From: Tsuneonella flava
GTDB lineage: Bacteria > Pseudomonadota > Alphaproteobacteria > Sphingomonadales > Sphingomonadaceae
Reading direction: 5' to 3'
DNA length: 64,000 bases
Assembly (NCBI RefSeq): GCF_002870965.1
Contig: NZ_PHSO01000006.1
Coordinates: 434,001-498,000, forward strand
Every line of letters starts with the position of its first letter. Within the stretch, counting starts at the first letter, position 1. Below are positions 9,958-18,858 of this stretch, piece after piece. A program made the position numbers and the translations under genes. The notes beneath the pieces were generated by a model. It ran no database searches. It was not told where the DNA came from and worked only from the letters and a program-made list of their open reading frames with translations.

Positions 9958-10653
9958 ATGACAGAGACTTCCCACGCCGAGCCGCAAAGTCCGCCGATTC
10001 CCCGCGCGCTATTCGTCTATCTTCTGCTTTATGGTGGGATGACTGTGCTGGCGGGGATGCTGGCGTTCAAGCAGGTGCAGTTGTGGCCCACCAATCTGGC
10101 GGTGGAAGCAGGGATTTTCTCGTTCCTGATTCTGGTCGTGATATCGAGCACGGTGGCCCAGCTCTATGGCCGGTCGCTGGCTAACAAGCTGGTTTGGTGG
10201 GGTTTTATTCCACTGCTGATTGCATCGATGCTGATGCAGCTGGTGCTCAAATTGCCCCCTTCGGTGGAGATGCTGCAATTCCGGGCCGACGATCTGGCGG
10301 CGTTCGAGCGGGTCAATTCTCAGCTCTGGCGCGTGTGGATGGCGGGGCCGGCGGCGTACATCGTTTCTTTGCTGTTGAATGTATGGATTTTTTCGCGCCT
10401 GCGTGGTGACGGCAGCGGGGGCACTTTGTCGCTGATGGTGCGCGGCGCGGTGGCGAGTGCGCTGAGTCAGGCGCTCGATTCGGTGATTTTCATCACGCTG
10501 GCGTTTTATGGCGAGTTCGCGATTCGCGACCTGCTTATCGGCCAGGTCCTTGCGAAAGTGACGCTTTCTTTCGTCCTGGTGCCGTTCCTTATCACCGGCG
10601 GAGTCGCGCTGGCCCGCTGGCTCGATGCCAAAGATGCGACCGCCGCCCGCTGA
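9958..10653 (+). CDS. Queuosine precursor transporter (YhhQ/VUT family)
   Basis: Inner-membrane protein of 231 residues with about six hydrophobic segments, belonging to the Vut_1/YhhQ family that imports queuosine precursors such as preQ0 and preQ1. Diagnostic stretches are FSFLILVVISSTVAQLYG near the N terminus and ASALSQALDSVIFITLAFYG, with the family Q-D-S pattern, near residue 165. The ATG at 9958 gives a normal N terminus (MTETSHAEP) but has no strong ribosome site; a TTG 30 bp upstream is the alternative. It is divergent from nupC. Confidence 0.85.
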   Translation: MTETSHAEPQSPPIPRALFVYLLLYGGMTVLAGMLAFKQVQLWPTNLAVEAGIFSFLILVVISSTVAQLYGRSLANKLVWWGFIPLLIASMLMQLVLKLPPSVEMLQFRADDLAAFERVNSQLWRVWMAGPAAYIVSLLLNVWIFSRLRGDGSGGTLSLMVRGAVASALSQALDSVIFITLAFYGEFAIRDLLIGQVLAKVTLSFVLVPFLITGGVALARWLDAKDATAAR

Positions 10654-10661
10654 CGGCGGAT

Positions 10662-10680
10662 CGAAACGACACCCGTTTCG
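10662..10680 (+). terminator. Short hairpin downstream of the queuosine-precursor transporter
   Basis: A perfect 7-bp stem (CGAAACG with CGTTTCG, 5-base loop) begins 9 bp after the stop codon. There is no clean T-run, so this is only a candidate terminator. Confidence 0.35.
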
Positions 10681-10810
10681 CTTGCCTCTTCACCACCCCC
10701 TTCACCTCGATATGAGGCGAACAAGGTGTTGTTAAAACAGCAATAATCCTCCAATCCGGTGACTATTCCCCGGATTGAGGGGAAAACCCGCCATATAACA
10801 CGCCGATCTT

Positions 10811-10828
10811 GTGTCACAGCACAGTCAT
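10811..10828 (+). promoter_or_regulatory. Possible Pho box upstream of the phosphate transporter
   Basis: Two 7-base direct repeats, GTGTCAC and CAGTCAT, are separated by 4 bases and end 56 bp before the phosphate transporter start. The layout and sequence resemble PhoB half-sites (consensus CTGTCAT, 4-base spacer) with two and one mismatches. A PhoB-controlled phosphate transporter would make sense, but degenerate sites like this also occur by chance. Confidence 0.35.
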
Positions 10829-10884
10829 ACCCCGCGCTTACCGGCTCGACAGAGCATTAACAGGGTAAATGGGGCAATTAATTT

Positions 10885-12495
10885 ATGCAGGCTTCGACAA
10901 CCGCGACCGGCCTGGCATCGTCTGGCGATGGTTTGGGACTGTCGCGCACAGGCATGGCCTTTGCCGTTTTGCTGGCCGGGGTATCGGCGTGGTTTCTGGT
11001 GTGGGGCCTCGGCTACACCAATCACAGCCATGTGACGATTTTCGTGCTGGCGTCGCTGTTCGGCATTTTCATGGCCTTCAACATCGGCGGCAACGATGTC
11101 GCCAATTCGTTCGGCACCAGCGTTGGCGCGGGGACGCTGACGATCAGGCAGGCGCTGCTGGTCGCGGCGGTGTTCGAAGTGAGCGGCGCAGTGATCGCCG
11201 GCGGCGAAGTGACCGACACGATTCGCAGCGGCATCGTCGATCTGTCGGCGGTGCAGTTCGAACCGATGCAGTTCGTCTATATCATGATGTCGGCTCTGCT
11301 GGCGGCGGCATTATGGCTGATGTTCGCCAGCAAGCGCGGCTGGCCGGTATCGACCACCCATTCGATCATCGGCGGGATCGTCGGCAGCTCGATCACGCTG
11401 GGCTATGTTGCCACCGGCGGCAGCGGAGCATTCGGACTGGTGCACTGGGACCAGATCGGGACCATCGCGATATCGTGGGTGCTGTCGCCGGTGCTGGGCG
11501 GGCTGGTGTCGTATGCCCTGTTCTTCCAGATCAAGAAGCACATCCTGCAATACAACGACAAGATGAAGGAGCAGCTCGTCGGCTTCAAACAGGAACGCCG
11601 CAAGCTGAACGAAGAGCACAAGACCGCCTTCGAACGGCTGAGCGAACTGCAGAAAATCTCCTACACCAACACGATGGTCCGCGACGCGCAGATCATGCTG
11701 GGCGAAGAGGAATTTTCGAAAGAAGAGCTGGAATCGGATTACTATCGCAAGCTGCACGATATCCGCAGCCAGCGGAATTCGCTGGCCGCCTATCGCGCGT
11801 TGCAGAACTGGGTGCCGGTCATCGCGGCAGTCGGAGCAGCGATCATAACAGCGATGCTGCTGTTCAAGGGGCTGAAACATATGCACCTTGGGCTGACCAC
11901 GCTGAACAATTACCTGATCATCGGCATGGTCGCGGCGGCGGTATGGATGGCGACATTCATTTTCGCCAAGACACTGAAGGGCAATTCGCTCGACCGGTCG
12001 ACTTTCCTGATGTTCAGCTGGATGCAGGTGTTCACTGCATCGGGCTTCGCCTTCAGCCACGGTGCGAACGATATCGCCAACGCCATCGGCCCGTTCGCTG
12101 CGATTATCGACGTGTTGCGGACCGGCGACGTCGGCTCGCAGGCCGCGGTCCCGGCGGCAGCGATGATCACATTCGGCGTCGCGCTGATCGCCGGGCTATG
12201 GTTCATCGGCAAGGAAGTGATCCGCACCGTTGGGCACAACCTCACCACGATGCACCCCGCCTCGGGCTTTTCCGCCGAACTGTCGGCAGCGGCAGTGGTG
12301 ATGATGGCATCGGCATTCGGCCTGCCGGTATCGAGCACGCATATCCTGATCGGATCGGTGCTGGGCATCGGGCTGGTCAACAAACAGGCCAACTGGGGCC
12401 TGATGAAGCCGATCGCGATGGCATGGATCATCACTCTGCCCGCAGCGGCGCTGCTGTCCTCCGCTGCGTTTCTGGTGCTGTCGAACGTGTTTTGA
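10885..12495 (+). CDS. PiT-family inorganic phosphate transporter
   Basis: Inner-membrane phosphate/cation symporter of 536 residues. Both inverted PiT signatures are present: [19 protein letters not shown] (residues 68-86) and [14 protein letters not shown] (about 390-403). Between the two membrane halves is a charged, coiled-coil-like cytosolic insertion (about residues 215-285) rich in Lys, Glu and Gln. The second signature half also carries the usual VSSTH motif. The ATG at 10885 follows AATTAATTT with no strong ribosome site. The gene stands alone; no phoU-like gene is adjacent. A degenerate Pho box lies upstream. Confidence 0.93.
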   Translation: MQASTTATGLASSGDGLGLSRTGMAFAVLLAGVSAWFLVWGLGYTNHSHVTIFVLASLFGIFMAFNIGGNDVANSFGTSVGAGTLTIRQALLVAAVFEVSGAVIAGGEVTDTIRSGIVDLSAVQFEPMQFVYIMMSALLAAALWLMFASKRGWPVSTTHSIIGGIVGSSITLGYVATGGSGAFGLVHWDQIGTIAISWVLSPVLGGLVSYALFFQIKKHILQYNDKMKEQLVGFKQERRKLNEEHKTAFERLSELQKISYTNTMVRDAQIMLGEEEFSKEELESDYYRKLHDIRSQRNSLAAYRALQNWVPVIAAVGAAIITAMLLFKGLKHMHLGLTTLNNYLIIGMVAAAVWMATFIFAKTLKGNSLDRSTFLMFSWMQVFTASGFAFSHGANDIANAIGPFAAIIDVLRTGDVGSQAAVPAAAMITFGVALIAGLWFIGKEVIRTVGHNLTTMHPASGFSAELSAAAVVMMASAFGLPVSSTHILIGSVLGIGLVNKQANWGLMKPIAMAWIITLPAAALLSSAAFLVLSNVF

Positions 12496-12556
12496 GGTTA
12501 GCCGGTAGCGGCGTTGGCGCAGCGCCCCCCCGCCGCGCAGGGAGGGGGTGTTGGGC

Positions 12557-12879
12557 GGAAGCTTGTCACACGAAGGCACGAAGGCACGGAGTGGGTTTGG
12601 TTCGGGGGTAGTCTCGCACTGCCGATGGTTGGTCCATACTATCGCGCGTGTCTCCACCCTCGTCATTGCTAGGAGCCGCAGGCGACGTGGCAATCCAGGG
12701 ATCGCCCTTTGCCCCGGCCACAGCCATTGCGATGGGAGGGGCGTTCCTACGGGACTGCACCCTGAGGGAAACACGCAACTACCCATCCCGTCGCCCCGGC
12801 CCCCGAGCCGGGGCCCCGCTTTTCTTCCTACGCAACGCCGCAAAGCGAAGCTGGACCCCGGATCGGGTCCGGGGCGACG
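12557..12879. repeat. Composite intergenic repeat, copy 1
   Basis: Non-coding block between the phosphate transporter and the PEP-CTERM gene. Its first part (GGAAGCTTGTCACACGAAGG onward, about 180 bp) matches 14192-14372 in the same orientation at roughly 85 percent by eye. A second, palindromic part (12790-12879, GTCGCCCCGGC...GAGCCGGGGCCCCGC...GGTCCGGGG) matches 14488-14580 directly and 21253-21346 and 21749-21840 in inverted orientation. It fills most of the gap from 12496 to 12940, in which I see no gene. Confidence 0.85.
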
Positions 12880-12940
12880 TTGTGGCTTTAGCTAGGTGGG
12901 TTCAGCCCCGGCGGGATCGCGCCCGGAGCTACCCGGAATG

Positions 12941-14014
12941 TCAGGCCTGTGCCACCTTGCGGCGGCGCCAGAACACCAGCGACAGCACCGCCAGCCCGAA
13001 CAGCCCCATCATGCCCGGTTCGGGAACGGCGGTTCCGCCAGAGGAGCTGCTGCTCGATCCGGTCGGCGGGTTCGGGTTGGACGGCGGGTTGTAGCCACCG
13101 TTGTACGTGCCCACATGCATTTCGCCGTCTTGCTTCAGATTGCCGAAAACCGCCGAACCCTGAATATAGTTGTAGGTCTGAGCATCGGCCTTCGGTGCCA
13201 GCACCGAACCGCCCCATGCCGTGGTCAGCGACAGATTTTCCGCATCGGGGAAGTTCCAGATAACGTTTTCGCCCAGATTGTTGGTGCCGCCCAGGAAATT
13301 ATCGTCGAGCCTGATCGACGGGCCTGAGACGTTGACGATCGCGGTGTCTGCGCCATTCAGATTGAACTGAATTTCGCCAATCTTGTCGAGATCGGCGGAG
13401 GTGATGTTGAACACCGCCACGCCATCGGCACCCGGCTGAGCGTTGAATGTGCCGCGATTGCCATTGATGCTCAGCGTGCTGTTGCTGTCCATCGTGCTCA
13501 GCGAATAGCTGAGGTTGCCCATCGAGGTTTCGATCAGGCTCTTCTGCTGAGTGAGGTTCTGCACGAAGCCGGGGTCCGACGCAGCAAGGCCCGAAGTGAC
13601 GGTGTTGTTGTTGACGTTGGTGTTGCTGATCGAACCACCGACGAGAACCGTCTGCGGATTGCCGTTGAGGTTCAGCCCGCTGTTCACATTGCCGCCAACG
13701 ACCGCACCCGAACCGTTGTTGAGGTTCTTATACCCGCCGTTGACATCGCCCACCACTGTCAGGCCCGGCGTACCGGTGCCGGAATCGACCGTAGGGCTGA
13801 TCTGGTAATTCGAGGCATTGCCATCGAGATTGCCGCCAACGAACGTGCGCCCTTCCACTTCCGACGAAGAGGTCAGATCGCCCAGCACCACAAGGTTCCA
13901 CGTCCGCAGCACATCGGTGCCCGCCACCATGTCCGAAGATGCCAGAATCGGGCTGGCAGAAAGCGCCAGACCCAGCGCGGCAAGGCAGGAAACGGAAGAA
14001 CGGAGAGATATCAC
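12941..14014 (-). CDS. PEP-CTERM choice-of-anchor A family protein
   Basis: Predicted exported surface protein of about 357 residues. From a GTG at 14014 it opens with a clean signal peptide (ISLRSSVSCLAALGLALSASPILA). A repetitive Gly/Asn-rich choice-of-anchor A domain follows, with WNLVVLGDLTSSSEVEGRT, FVGGNLDGNASNYQI and repeated VVGGNVNSG-type strands. It ends in a Ser/Gly linker and a PEP-CTERM tail: VPEPG, a hydrophobic helix, then WRRRK. PEP-CTERM tails are processed by exosortase; none is in the window. An upstream ATG at 14104 would add 30 residues before the signal, so GTG is preferred. The gene is bracketed by direct copies of an intergenic repeat. Confidence 0.88.
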   Translation of the reverse strand: MISLRSSVSCLAALGLALSASPILASSDMVAGTDVLRTWNLVVLGDLTSSSEVEGRTFVGGNLDGNASNYQISPTVDSGTGTPGLTVVGDVNGGYKNLNNGSGAVVGGNVNSGLNLNGNPQTVLVGGSISNTNVNNNTVTSGLAASDPGFVQNLTQQKSLIETSMGNLSYSLSTMDSNSTLSINGNRGTFNAQPGADGVAVFNITSADLDKIGEIQFNLNGADTAIVNVSGPSIRLDDNFLGGTNNLGENVIWNFPDAENLSLTTAWGGSVLAPKADAQTYNYIQGSAVFGNLKQDGEMHVGTYNGGYNPPSNPNPPTGSSSSSSGGTAVPEPGMMGLFGLAVLSLVFWRRRKVAQA

Positions 14015-14191
14015 GGGGCCAAAACCTTCGAAGGGGAAACGTTGTCGGGCGCGCAGGTAGGCACGAATAAAGAAATCAAAATGCCAATTTAGCCGCCGTG
14101 CCATATCGGAACATCATTGCGGCGAACCGGGAGCGACACCGGGTCGCCCTCGCCCCGGCCACGACCGCTGCGATGGACGGAGGCATCGGGT

Positions 14192-14580
14192 GGAAGCTTG
14201 TCACACGAAGGCACGAAGGCACGGAGTGGGCTGGGTTCAGGGGTAGAGGACGCGCTGCCGATGGTTGGTCCATACTATTGCGCGTATCCCCACCCTCGTC
14301 ATCGCGAGGAACCGCAGGCGACGTGGCAATCCAAGGACCGCCCTCGTCACAGCCACAACCGCCGCGATAGACTGCGCCCTCACGCCATGGATTGCTTCGC
14401 TACGCTCGCAATGACGAAAGGAGGAGGAACGTGGTGACCTGAAGGAAAGGAAAGGAAAGGAAAGGAAAGGAACAGCCTGCCCACCCCGTCGCCCCGGCCT
14501 CCGAGCCGGGGCCCCGCTTGTCTCCGCCCCCAACCTCGCAAAGCTAAGCTGGCACCCGGATCAGGTCCGGGGTGGCGTTG
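14192..14580. repeat. Composite intergenic repeat, copy 2
   Basis: Direct repeat of the 12557-12879 block: the first module spans 14192-14372 and the palindromic module 14488-14580. A third element lies between them: 14386-14417 carries GATTGCTTCGCTACGCTCGC, also found inverted at 21442-21473 and 21935-21966. The palindromic module runs into the 3' end of the LacI-type gene. This accounts for most of the gap from 14015 to 14560; no gene is seen there. Confidence 0.85.
14443..14471. repeat. Pentanucleotide tandem repeat (AAAGG)n
   Basis: Nearly six consecutive AAAGG units, with no interruption, inside the composite repeat downstream of the LacI-type gene. It is non-coding here. Confidence 0.9.
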
Positions 14581-15607
14581 CAGCTTCGGGTGGGCGCACA
14601 CTGCGGCGCTCGACCAGGCGCACGGGTACGCGGCGGGCGGCTTCGCGGGCTTCGTCGTCGGTTTCGGCGCAGACATGGGCGACCAGTACCCGGCCCGCTT
14701 CGGCAAAATCCGGCTCTATCGTGGTCAGCGGGGGATGCGCGTGTTCGCCGGCCGCCAGCCCGTCGAACCCGACCACGCCGATATCGTCGGGCACGGCAAA
14801 GCCCATGCGCGAAATCTGTTCCAGCACACCCAGCGCGATGGCGTCGTTCGCGGCGAAGATCGCGTCGGGCCGGTCGGTCTGCGCCATTACCGTTGCCGCT
14901 GCGGCGCGACCGGCGGCCACTCTGTCATCGCCCTCTGCGGGGACTGGTTTGCCCGGCTCCAGCCCGGCATTTTCCAGCGCGATGCGATACCCTTCGTACC
15001 GTTCCGCGAATTGCGGGTGGATCGCATCGACCGTGCCGACAAAAGCGATGCGTTTGTGCCCCGCCGCGATCAGGCGGTTCACCGCCAGTTGCGCCCCGCC
15101 CCGGTTGTCGGCGCGGACCCAGCGCCCGTCGTCGAACGGATCGCCCCAGAACACGCTCGGCCCCTGCAGCTCGGTCTGGCGCAGATCGGCCCATGCGGCG
15201 CGGTTGACGCTGGTGCCCATCACCACCAGCCCGTCTGCCTGACCGCTGGCGACGAAGTTCCACGAATAATGCTCCGCCTCCGACTGGAACGAGACGAGCG
15301 ACTGATAGCCGCGCTCCGCCGCTGCGGCGCAGGTGCTGCCCAGCAGGGCATAGTGAAATGCGCTGACCCGCGTGGGATCGTATCCGCTGCGCCCGACCAC
15401 TACGATCGCCAGCGTGCCGGTGCGCCCGCTGCGAAGCCGCGCGGCGCGAGCATCGACGTGATAGCCCAGATCGCGCGCGGCCTGTTCCACCCGCATCCGC
15501 GTTTCCGGCGTGATCGCGGGCGATCCGGCCAGCGCGCGGCTGACGGTCGACTGGCTGACGCCCGCCGCCTCCGCAACATCGATCGAAGTGACCCGGCCCC
15601 GGCCCAT
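14561..15607 (-). CDS. LacI-family transcriptional regulator
   Basis: DNA-binding repressor of 348 residues. The LacI helix-turn-helix is at the very N terminus (VTSIDVAEAAGVSQSTVSRAL, about residues 6-26, then DLGYHVDARA as the hinge). A periplasmic-binding-protein-like sensor domain follows (GTLAIVV, VNRLIAAGHKRIAFVG, DAIFAANDAIALGVLE, VVGFDG). Members sense sugars or nucleosides. The nearest gene, a DUF885 peptidase 9 bp upstream on the same strand, does not reveal a ligand. The last residues (EAATPPRT) and the stop are encoded by an intergenic repeat module, so the original C terminus may have been replaced. Confidence 0.92.
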   Translation of the reverse strand: MGRGRVTSIDVAEAAGVSQSTVSRALAGSPAITPETRMRVEQAARDLGYHVDARAARLRSGRTGTLAIVVVGRSGYDPTRVSAFHYALLGSTCAAAAERGYQSLVSFQSEAEHYSWNFVASGQADGLVVMGTSVNRAAWADLRQTELQGPSVFWGDPFDDGRWVRADNRGGAQLAVNRLIAAGHKRIAFVGTVDAIHPQFAERYEGYRIALENAGLEPGKPVPAEGDDRVAAGRAAAATVMAQTDRPDAIFAANDAIALGVLEQISRMGFAVPDDIGVVGFDGLAAGEHAHPPLTTIEPDFAEAGRVLVAHVCAETDDEAREAARRVPVRLVERRSVRPPEAATPPRT

Positions 15608-15615
15608 ATACCCTC

Positions 15616-17415
15616 TCAGTTGTAATCCACGCCCGGCAGACCCTGTCCGCCGTCAGCGATGAAATCGTCGATCCGCCGTTCCAGTGTCGGCAACGGCACC
15701 GAGCCAAGAGATAGGACGACATCGTGGAATTTGCGAATATCGAACCGGTCGCCCAGCGCATCTTCCGCTTTGGCGCGCAGGCGCAGGATCGTCATCTCGC
15801 CCAGCTTATACGCCAGCGCCTGACCGGGCCATGAGATATAGCGGTCGACTTCGGTTTCGACTTCGTGGCGCGACAGCGCGGTGCGATCCGCCAGATAGGC
15901 AATCGCCTTGTCCCTGCTCCACCCATAGTGATGGATGCCGGTATCGATCACCAGCCGCGCCGCCCGCCACATCGAATAACTCAGCTGACCGAAGCGTTCT
16001 TCGGGGGTGCGATAGATGCCCATCTCGTTGCCGAGATACTCGGTATAAAGCCCCCACCCTTCGCCCATGCCGGAAAAATAGACGTTGCGGCGAAACTGCG
16101 GGATATCGCCGCCCACTTCGGTCTGGAACGCCGCCTGAAAGCTATGCCCCGGCTCGCATTCGTGCAGCGTCAGCACCGGGATATTGTACAGCGGGCGCGA
16201 CGGCAGATCATATGTGTTCATCAGACACGCGTCGAGCCCGCCACGCCCTGCGGTGTAGAACGGCGCGATGGCATCGGGCACCGGGCGGATAGTGAACCGG
16301 CGGCGCGGCAGAAAACCGAAGTAATCCGCGATCTTCCCATCCACCCGCTTCACCGCATAGGCCGATACGCCCATCAGTTCGTCTGGCGTTTTGGCAATAT
16401 ATTTCGGATCGGTCCGCAGATGTTCGGTGAACTGGGCAATCGTGCCCTTGAAGTCCATCTCGTCCATCACAGCCTGCATCTGCCGTTCGATGCGCGCGAC
16501 TTCGATCAGGCCGATCCGGTGGATGTGCTCGGCTGTCAGGTCGAGCGTGGTGTATTGCCGTATCTGCTGCTGGTAGTAGGCCTTGCCATCGGGCATCGTC
16601 TCCGCCTCCAGCGTAGTGCGGGTGCGGGGCACATATTCGTTGCGGATAAAGTCCAGCAAACCGGCATAGGCAGGCGTCACCTGCTGCGCGATGGCGGCGC
16701 GGCCCGCATCCATCAGCCGCTTGCGGTCGGCATCGGAAAACCGCGATGGCATCTGCCGGAACGCATTCCAGAACGGGCTCTTCTCCGGGTCGTCCACCAC
16801 ATAGGCCGCCAGGCTGGCATCGCGCCCCGTCAGCGTGACTTTGGGGACAGAGAACCCGCGCTTCAATCCGGCGCGGGCATTCGCCTCCTGCTCCGCGAAA
16901 TAGCGCGGCAGTTGTTTGATCCGCGCGATATAGTTTTCGTATTCGGCCACCGTCTGAAACCCGCTGCGCGCATCCCAGTACGACCAGAAATTGCTGTCCG
17001 AATCGAACGGCATTTCCCATTCGGAAAAGCGCGCATCGCCAATCGCTTCTTGCAGGACAGCGCGCAGGACATCGGCATTGTCGCGCTCTGTCGGGGATAG
17101 CGATGCGGCATCGATCTCTTCCAGTCGGCGCAGGAACTCCGCCGCCTTCGCCGCACGGGCGCGGTGGGCCTTTGGAGTGACGGAGGGGATAGTCGGGCCG
17201 GGTTCGACCGATCCATCGGCATGTTCGATCCAGCCGCCATCGGCCACCTGCCAGTTCCAGTACTCGGTATAGAGCGCGCGCAAGGCCCGGTCCGCCGCAC
17301 TCGCCATCGGCGCGGCCTGCGCGACAGAATCCGGTTCGGCGGCAGGGCGGTCGGCGGCATGGAGCGGCACGGTCGCCAGCAAAGCGATGGCGGCAACGGA
17401 ACTGGCAAATTTCAT
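15616..17415 (-). CDS. Exported DUF885 family (putative metallopeptidase) protein
   Basis: Protein of 599 residues with a signal peptide (MKFASSVAAIALLATVPLHAA), so probably periplasmic. It belongs to DUF885, a family with a gluzincin-like fold. The metal-binding motif appears as HECEPGHSFQ near residue 416, with downstream GEGWGLYTEYL supplying the likely third ligand Glu. C-terminal segments RYISWPGQALAYKLGEM and DFHDVVLSLGSVPL-like FHDVVLSLGSVPLPTLE are characteristic. Substrate unknown. It is followed 9 bp downstream by the LacI-type regulator. Confidence 0.88.
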   Translation of the reverse strand: MKFASSVAAIALLATVPLHAADRPAAEPDSVAQAAPMASAADRALRALYTEYWNWQVADGGWIEHADGSVEPGPTIPSVTPKAHRARAAKAAEFLRRLEEIDAASLSPTERDNADVLRAVLQEAIGDARFSEWEMPFDSDSNFWSYWDARSGFQTVAEYENYIARIKQLPRYFAEQEANARAGLKRGFSVPKVTLTGRDASLAAYVVDDPEKSPFWNAFRQMPSRFSDADRKRLMDAGRAAIAQQVTPAYAGLLDFIRNEYVPRTRTTLEAETMPDGKAYYQQQIRQYTTLDLTAEHIHRIGLIEVARIERQMQAVMDEMDFKGTIAQFTEHLRTDPKYIAKTPDELMGVSAYAVKRVDGKIADYFGFLPRRRFTIRPVPDAIAPFYTAGRGGLDACLMNTYDLPSRPLYNIPVLTLHECEPGHSFQAAFQTEVGGDIPQFRRNVYFSGMGEGWGLYTEYLGNEMGIYRTPEERFGQLSYSMWRAARLVIDTGIHHYGWSRDKAIAYLADRTALSRHEVETEVDRYISWPGQALAYKLGEMTILRLRAKAEDALGDRFDIRKFHDVVLSLGSVPLPTLERRIDDFIADGGQGLPGVDYN

Positions 17416-17555
17416 GGCTGCTGAACGTCTCCCCTATCCGTCCGGTATCTGCGCCGGGGTCGCTCCCGTGTCAAACCTCTATTCCGGTTCGCAGTATTTC
17501 CTACACGAACCTATTTGGATAATAACCATCTCTCAACCGAACCGGAGAATGCGTC

Positions 17556-17969
17556 ATGTCCATCCTCGAAGCGCTCGTCGGCCCCATCGCGGGGATCATC
17601 GACAAGGTCATCCCCGACAAGGAAGCGCGGGCGAAAGCGAAACTGGCCCTGCTCGAACTCGAAGGCACGCAGGAATTCAAAGCGATCGAAGCGCGCCTGT
17701 CGGCCATCGTGGCAGAGGCGAATTCCACCGACCCGTGGACCAGCCGCGCGCGGCCCAGTTTCCTCTATGTGATGTATGCCATGATCCTGTTCGCCCTGCC
17801 GGTCAGCGTCCTGTCGCTGTTCGCCCCCGGCGCGGCGAGCGGCATATCCACCGCCATGTCTGCATACCTGCGCGGCCTGCCGGGCGAGCTCTACACCCTC
17901 TTCGGCACCGGCTACCTCGGCTACACTGCCGCCCGCCAATGGGGGAAAGCGAAGGGGGTGGAGCGGTAG
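17556..17969 (+). CDS. 3TM-type holin
   Basis: Small membrane protein of 137 residues. It starts with an amphipathic segment (MSILEALVGPIAGIIDKVIP), then a charged helix rich in Ala, Lys and Glu, the TDPWTSRARPSF turn typical of Holin_3TMs, and two or three hydrophobic segments (YVMYAMILFALPVSVLSLFA and a C-terminal GTGYLGYTAARQWGK). Such holins occur in prophages and with gene transfer agents, where they release endolysin. No phage structural gene or endolysin is adjacent, so this may be a stand-alone GTA-associated holin. Its ribosome site is CGGAGAATGCGTC. Confidence 0.8.
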   Translation: MSILEALVGPIAGIIDKVIPDKEARAKAKLALLELEGTQEFKAIEARLSAIVAEANSTDPWTSRARPSFLYVMYAMILFALPVSVLSLFAPGAASGISTAMSAYLRGLPGELYTLFGTGYLGYTAARQWGKAKGVER

Positions 17970-18013
17970 AATGGAGTGTTGCATCCCATCGGCGGCGAGA
18001 CTAGCTTGCAGCC

Positions 18014-18220
18014 ATGACCACCGCCGAACGCAACCGGAAGATTGCCGCGCAAATCAGCGCGACGACCAGCAAGGGATTGAAATCCCGCAAGGCTGCGCGC
18101 GACATCCTGATTGCAGAAGGCATCTACACCAGGGGCGGCAACCTGAAGGCCGAATTCGGCGGCAAAGGATGGCGCTCCAAAGCGACGGCAGCACCAGGCG
18201 ACGTGAAGCATCCCGCCTGA
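18014..18220 (+). CDS. Small conserved hypothetical protein, possible antitoxin or immunity partner
   Basis: 68 residues, hydrophilic and basic (MTTAERNRKIAAQISATTSK...ARDILIAEGIYTRGGNLKAEFGG). I recognise this as a type of small alphaproteobacterial protein with the pattern LIxEGIYTxxGxL, of unknown function. No membrane segment or signal is seen. It ends 12 bp before the next gene, which carries an ART-like N terminus, so the two look like an operon in the usual antitoxin-toxin order. That pairing is inference from spacing and size alone. Confidence 0.55.
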   Translation: MTTAERNRKIAAQISATTSKGLKSRKAARDILIAEGIYTRGGNLKAEFGGKGWRSKATAAPGDVKHPA

Positions 18221-18232
18221 CCGCAATTCGCC

Positions 18233-18847
18233 ATGGGGCGTCTCACCACTTCATTCGTGCTGGGCTATCATGGCTGTGATGCGGAGGTTGCGCGCGAAGC
18301 GGTCAATCGCGGCACCCCTATCCTGCAAAGCGATCGGGCATACGACTGGCTGGGGCCGGGTGCGTATTTCTGGGAATCCGATCCGACCCGCGCAATGGAA
18401 TGGGCGCGCTGGAAGGTGGAACGTGGGGAATACAGCCAACCTGCCGTGGTGGGCGCGATCATCGATCTGCGGAATTGTCTCGATCTGACAAATCGCGAAG
18501 ACGTGGACCTTGTGTCCCACGCCTATGATTCCTTCGCGCAGTTGCAGGATCGCGCCGGATTGCCGCTGCCCACGAACAAGTCCGTCAATGGCGACCCCAA
18601 TGCCGACTTGTTGCTGCATTTTCTGGATTGCGCGGCCTTCCGCCACCTCCACCAACTCGTCGCAAAAGCCGGGATGGAGCCGTTCGATACAATCCGTGGC
18701 GTATTCACCGAAGGTGACCGGGCTTTCCCCGGTTCCGAAATTCGCCAGAAAACGCATACGCAGATTGCAGTACGCTCCAACGATTGCATCAAGGGGCTTT
18801 TCTATCCACTGGAAGACGGCGTAATCCAGTTCGCCGCGGAAACATGA
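18233..18847 (+). CDS. Hypothetical protein with ADP-ribosyltransferase-like N terminus
   Basis: 204 residues, soluble, no signal. The N terminus reads LGYHGCD, then YDWLGPGAYFWESDPTRAMEWA. That layout recalls the H-Y core of DUF3990/PARP-like ADP-ribosyltransferase folds (YHGS...DFGxGFYxT...QAxxWA). A later conserved-looking block is FDTIRGVFTEGDRAFPGSEI, followed by HTQIAVRS and a C-terminal CIKGLFYP. I do not recognise a named family. It is coupled to the 68-residue gene upstream (12 bp) and its TGA overlaps a possible aroQ start at 18844. Confidence 0.6.
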   Translation: MGRLTTSFVLGYHGCDAEVAREAVNRGTPILQSDRAYDWLGPGAYFWESDPTRAMEWARWKVERGEYSQPAVVGAIIDLRNCLDLTNREDVDLVSHAYDSFAQLQDRAGLPLPTNKSVNGDPNADLLLHFLDCAAFRHLHQLVAKAGMEPFDTIRGVFTEGDRAFPGSEIRQKTHTQIAVRSNDCIKGLFYPLEDGVIQFAAET

Positions 18848-18858
18848 ACGGCACAGCC

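Noticed and set aside
10869-12611. 580-codon plus-strand frame overlapping the phosphate transporter
   Set aside because: Arg/Gln-rich translation without motifs; the other frame has both PiT signatures.
17556-18847. Complete prophage or gene transfer agent cluster
   Set aside because: Only the holin is phage-like; no capsid, terminase, tail or endolysin genes flank it.
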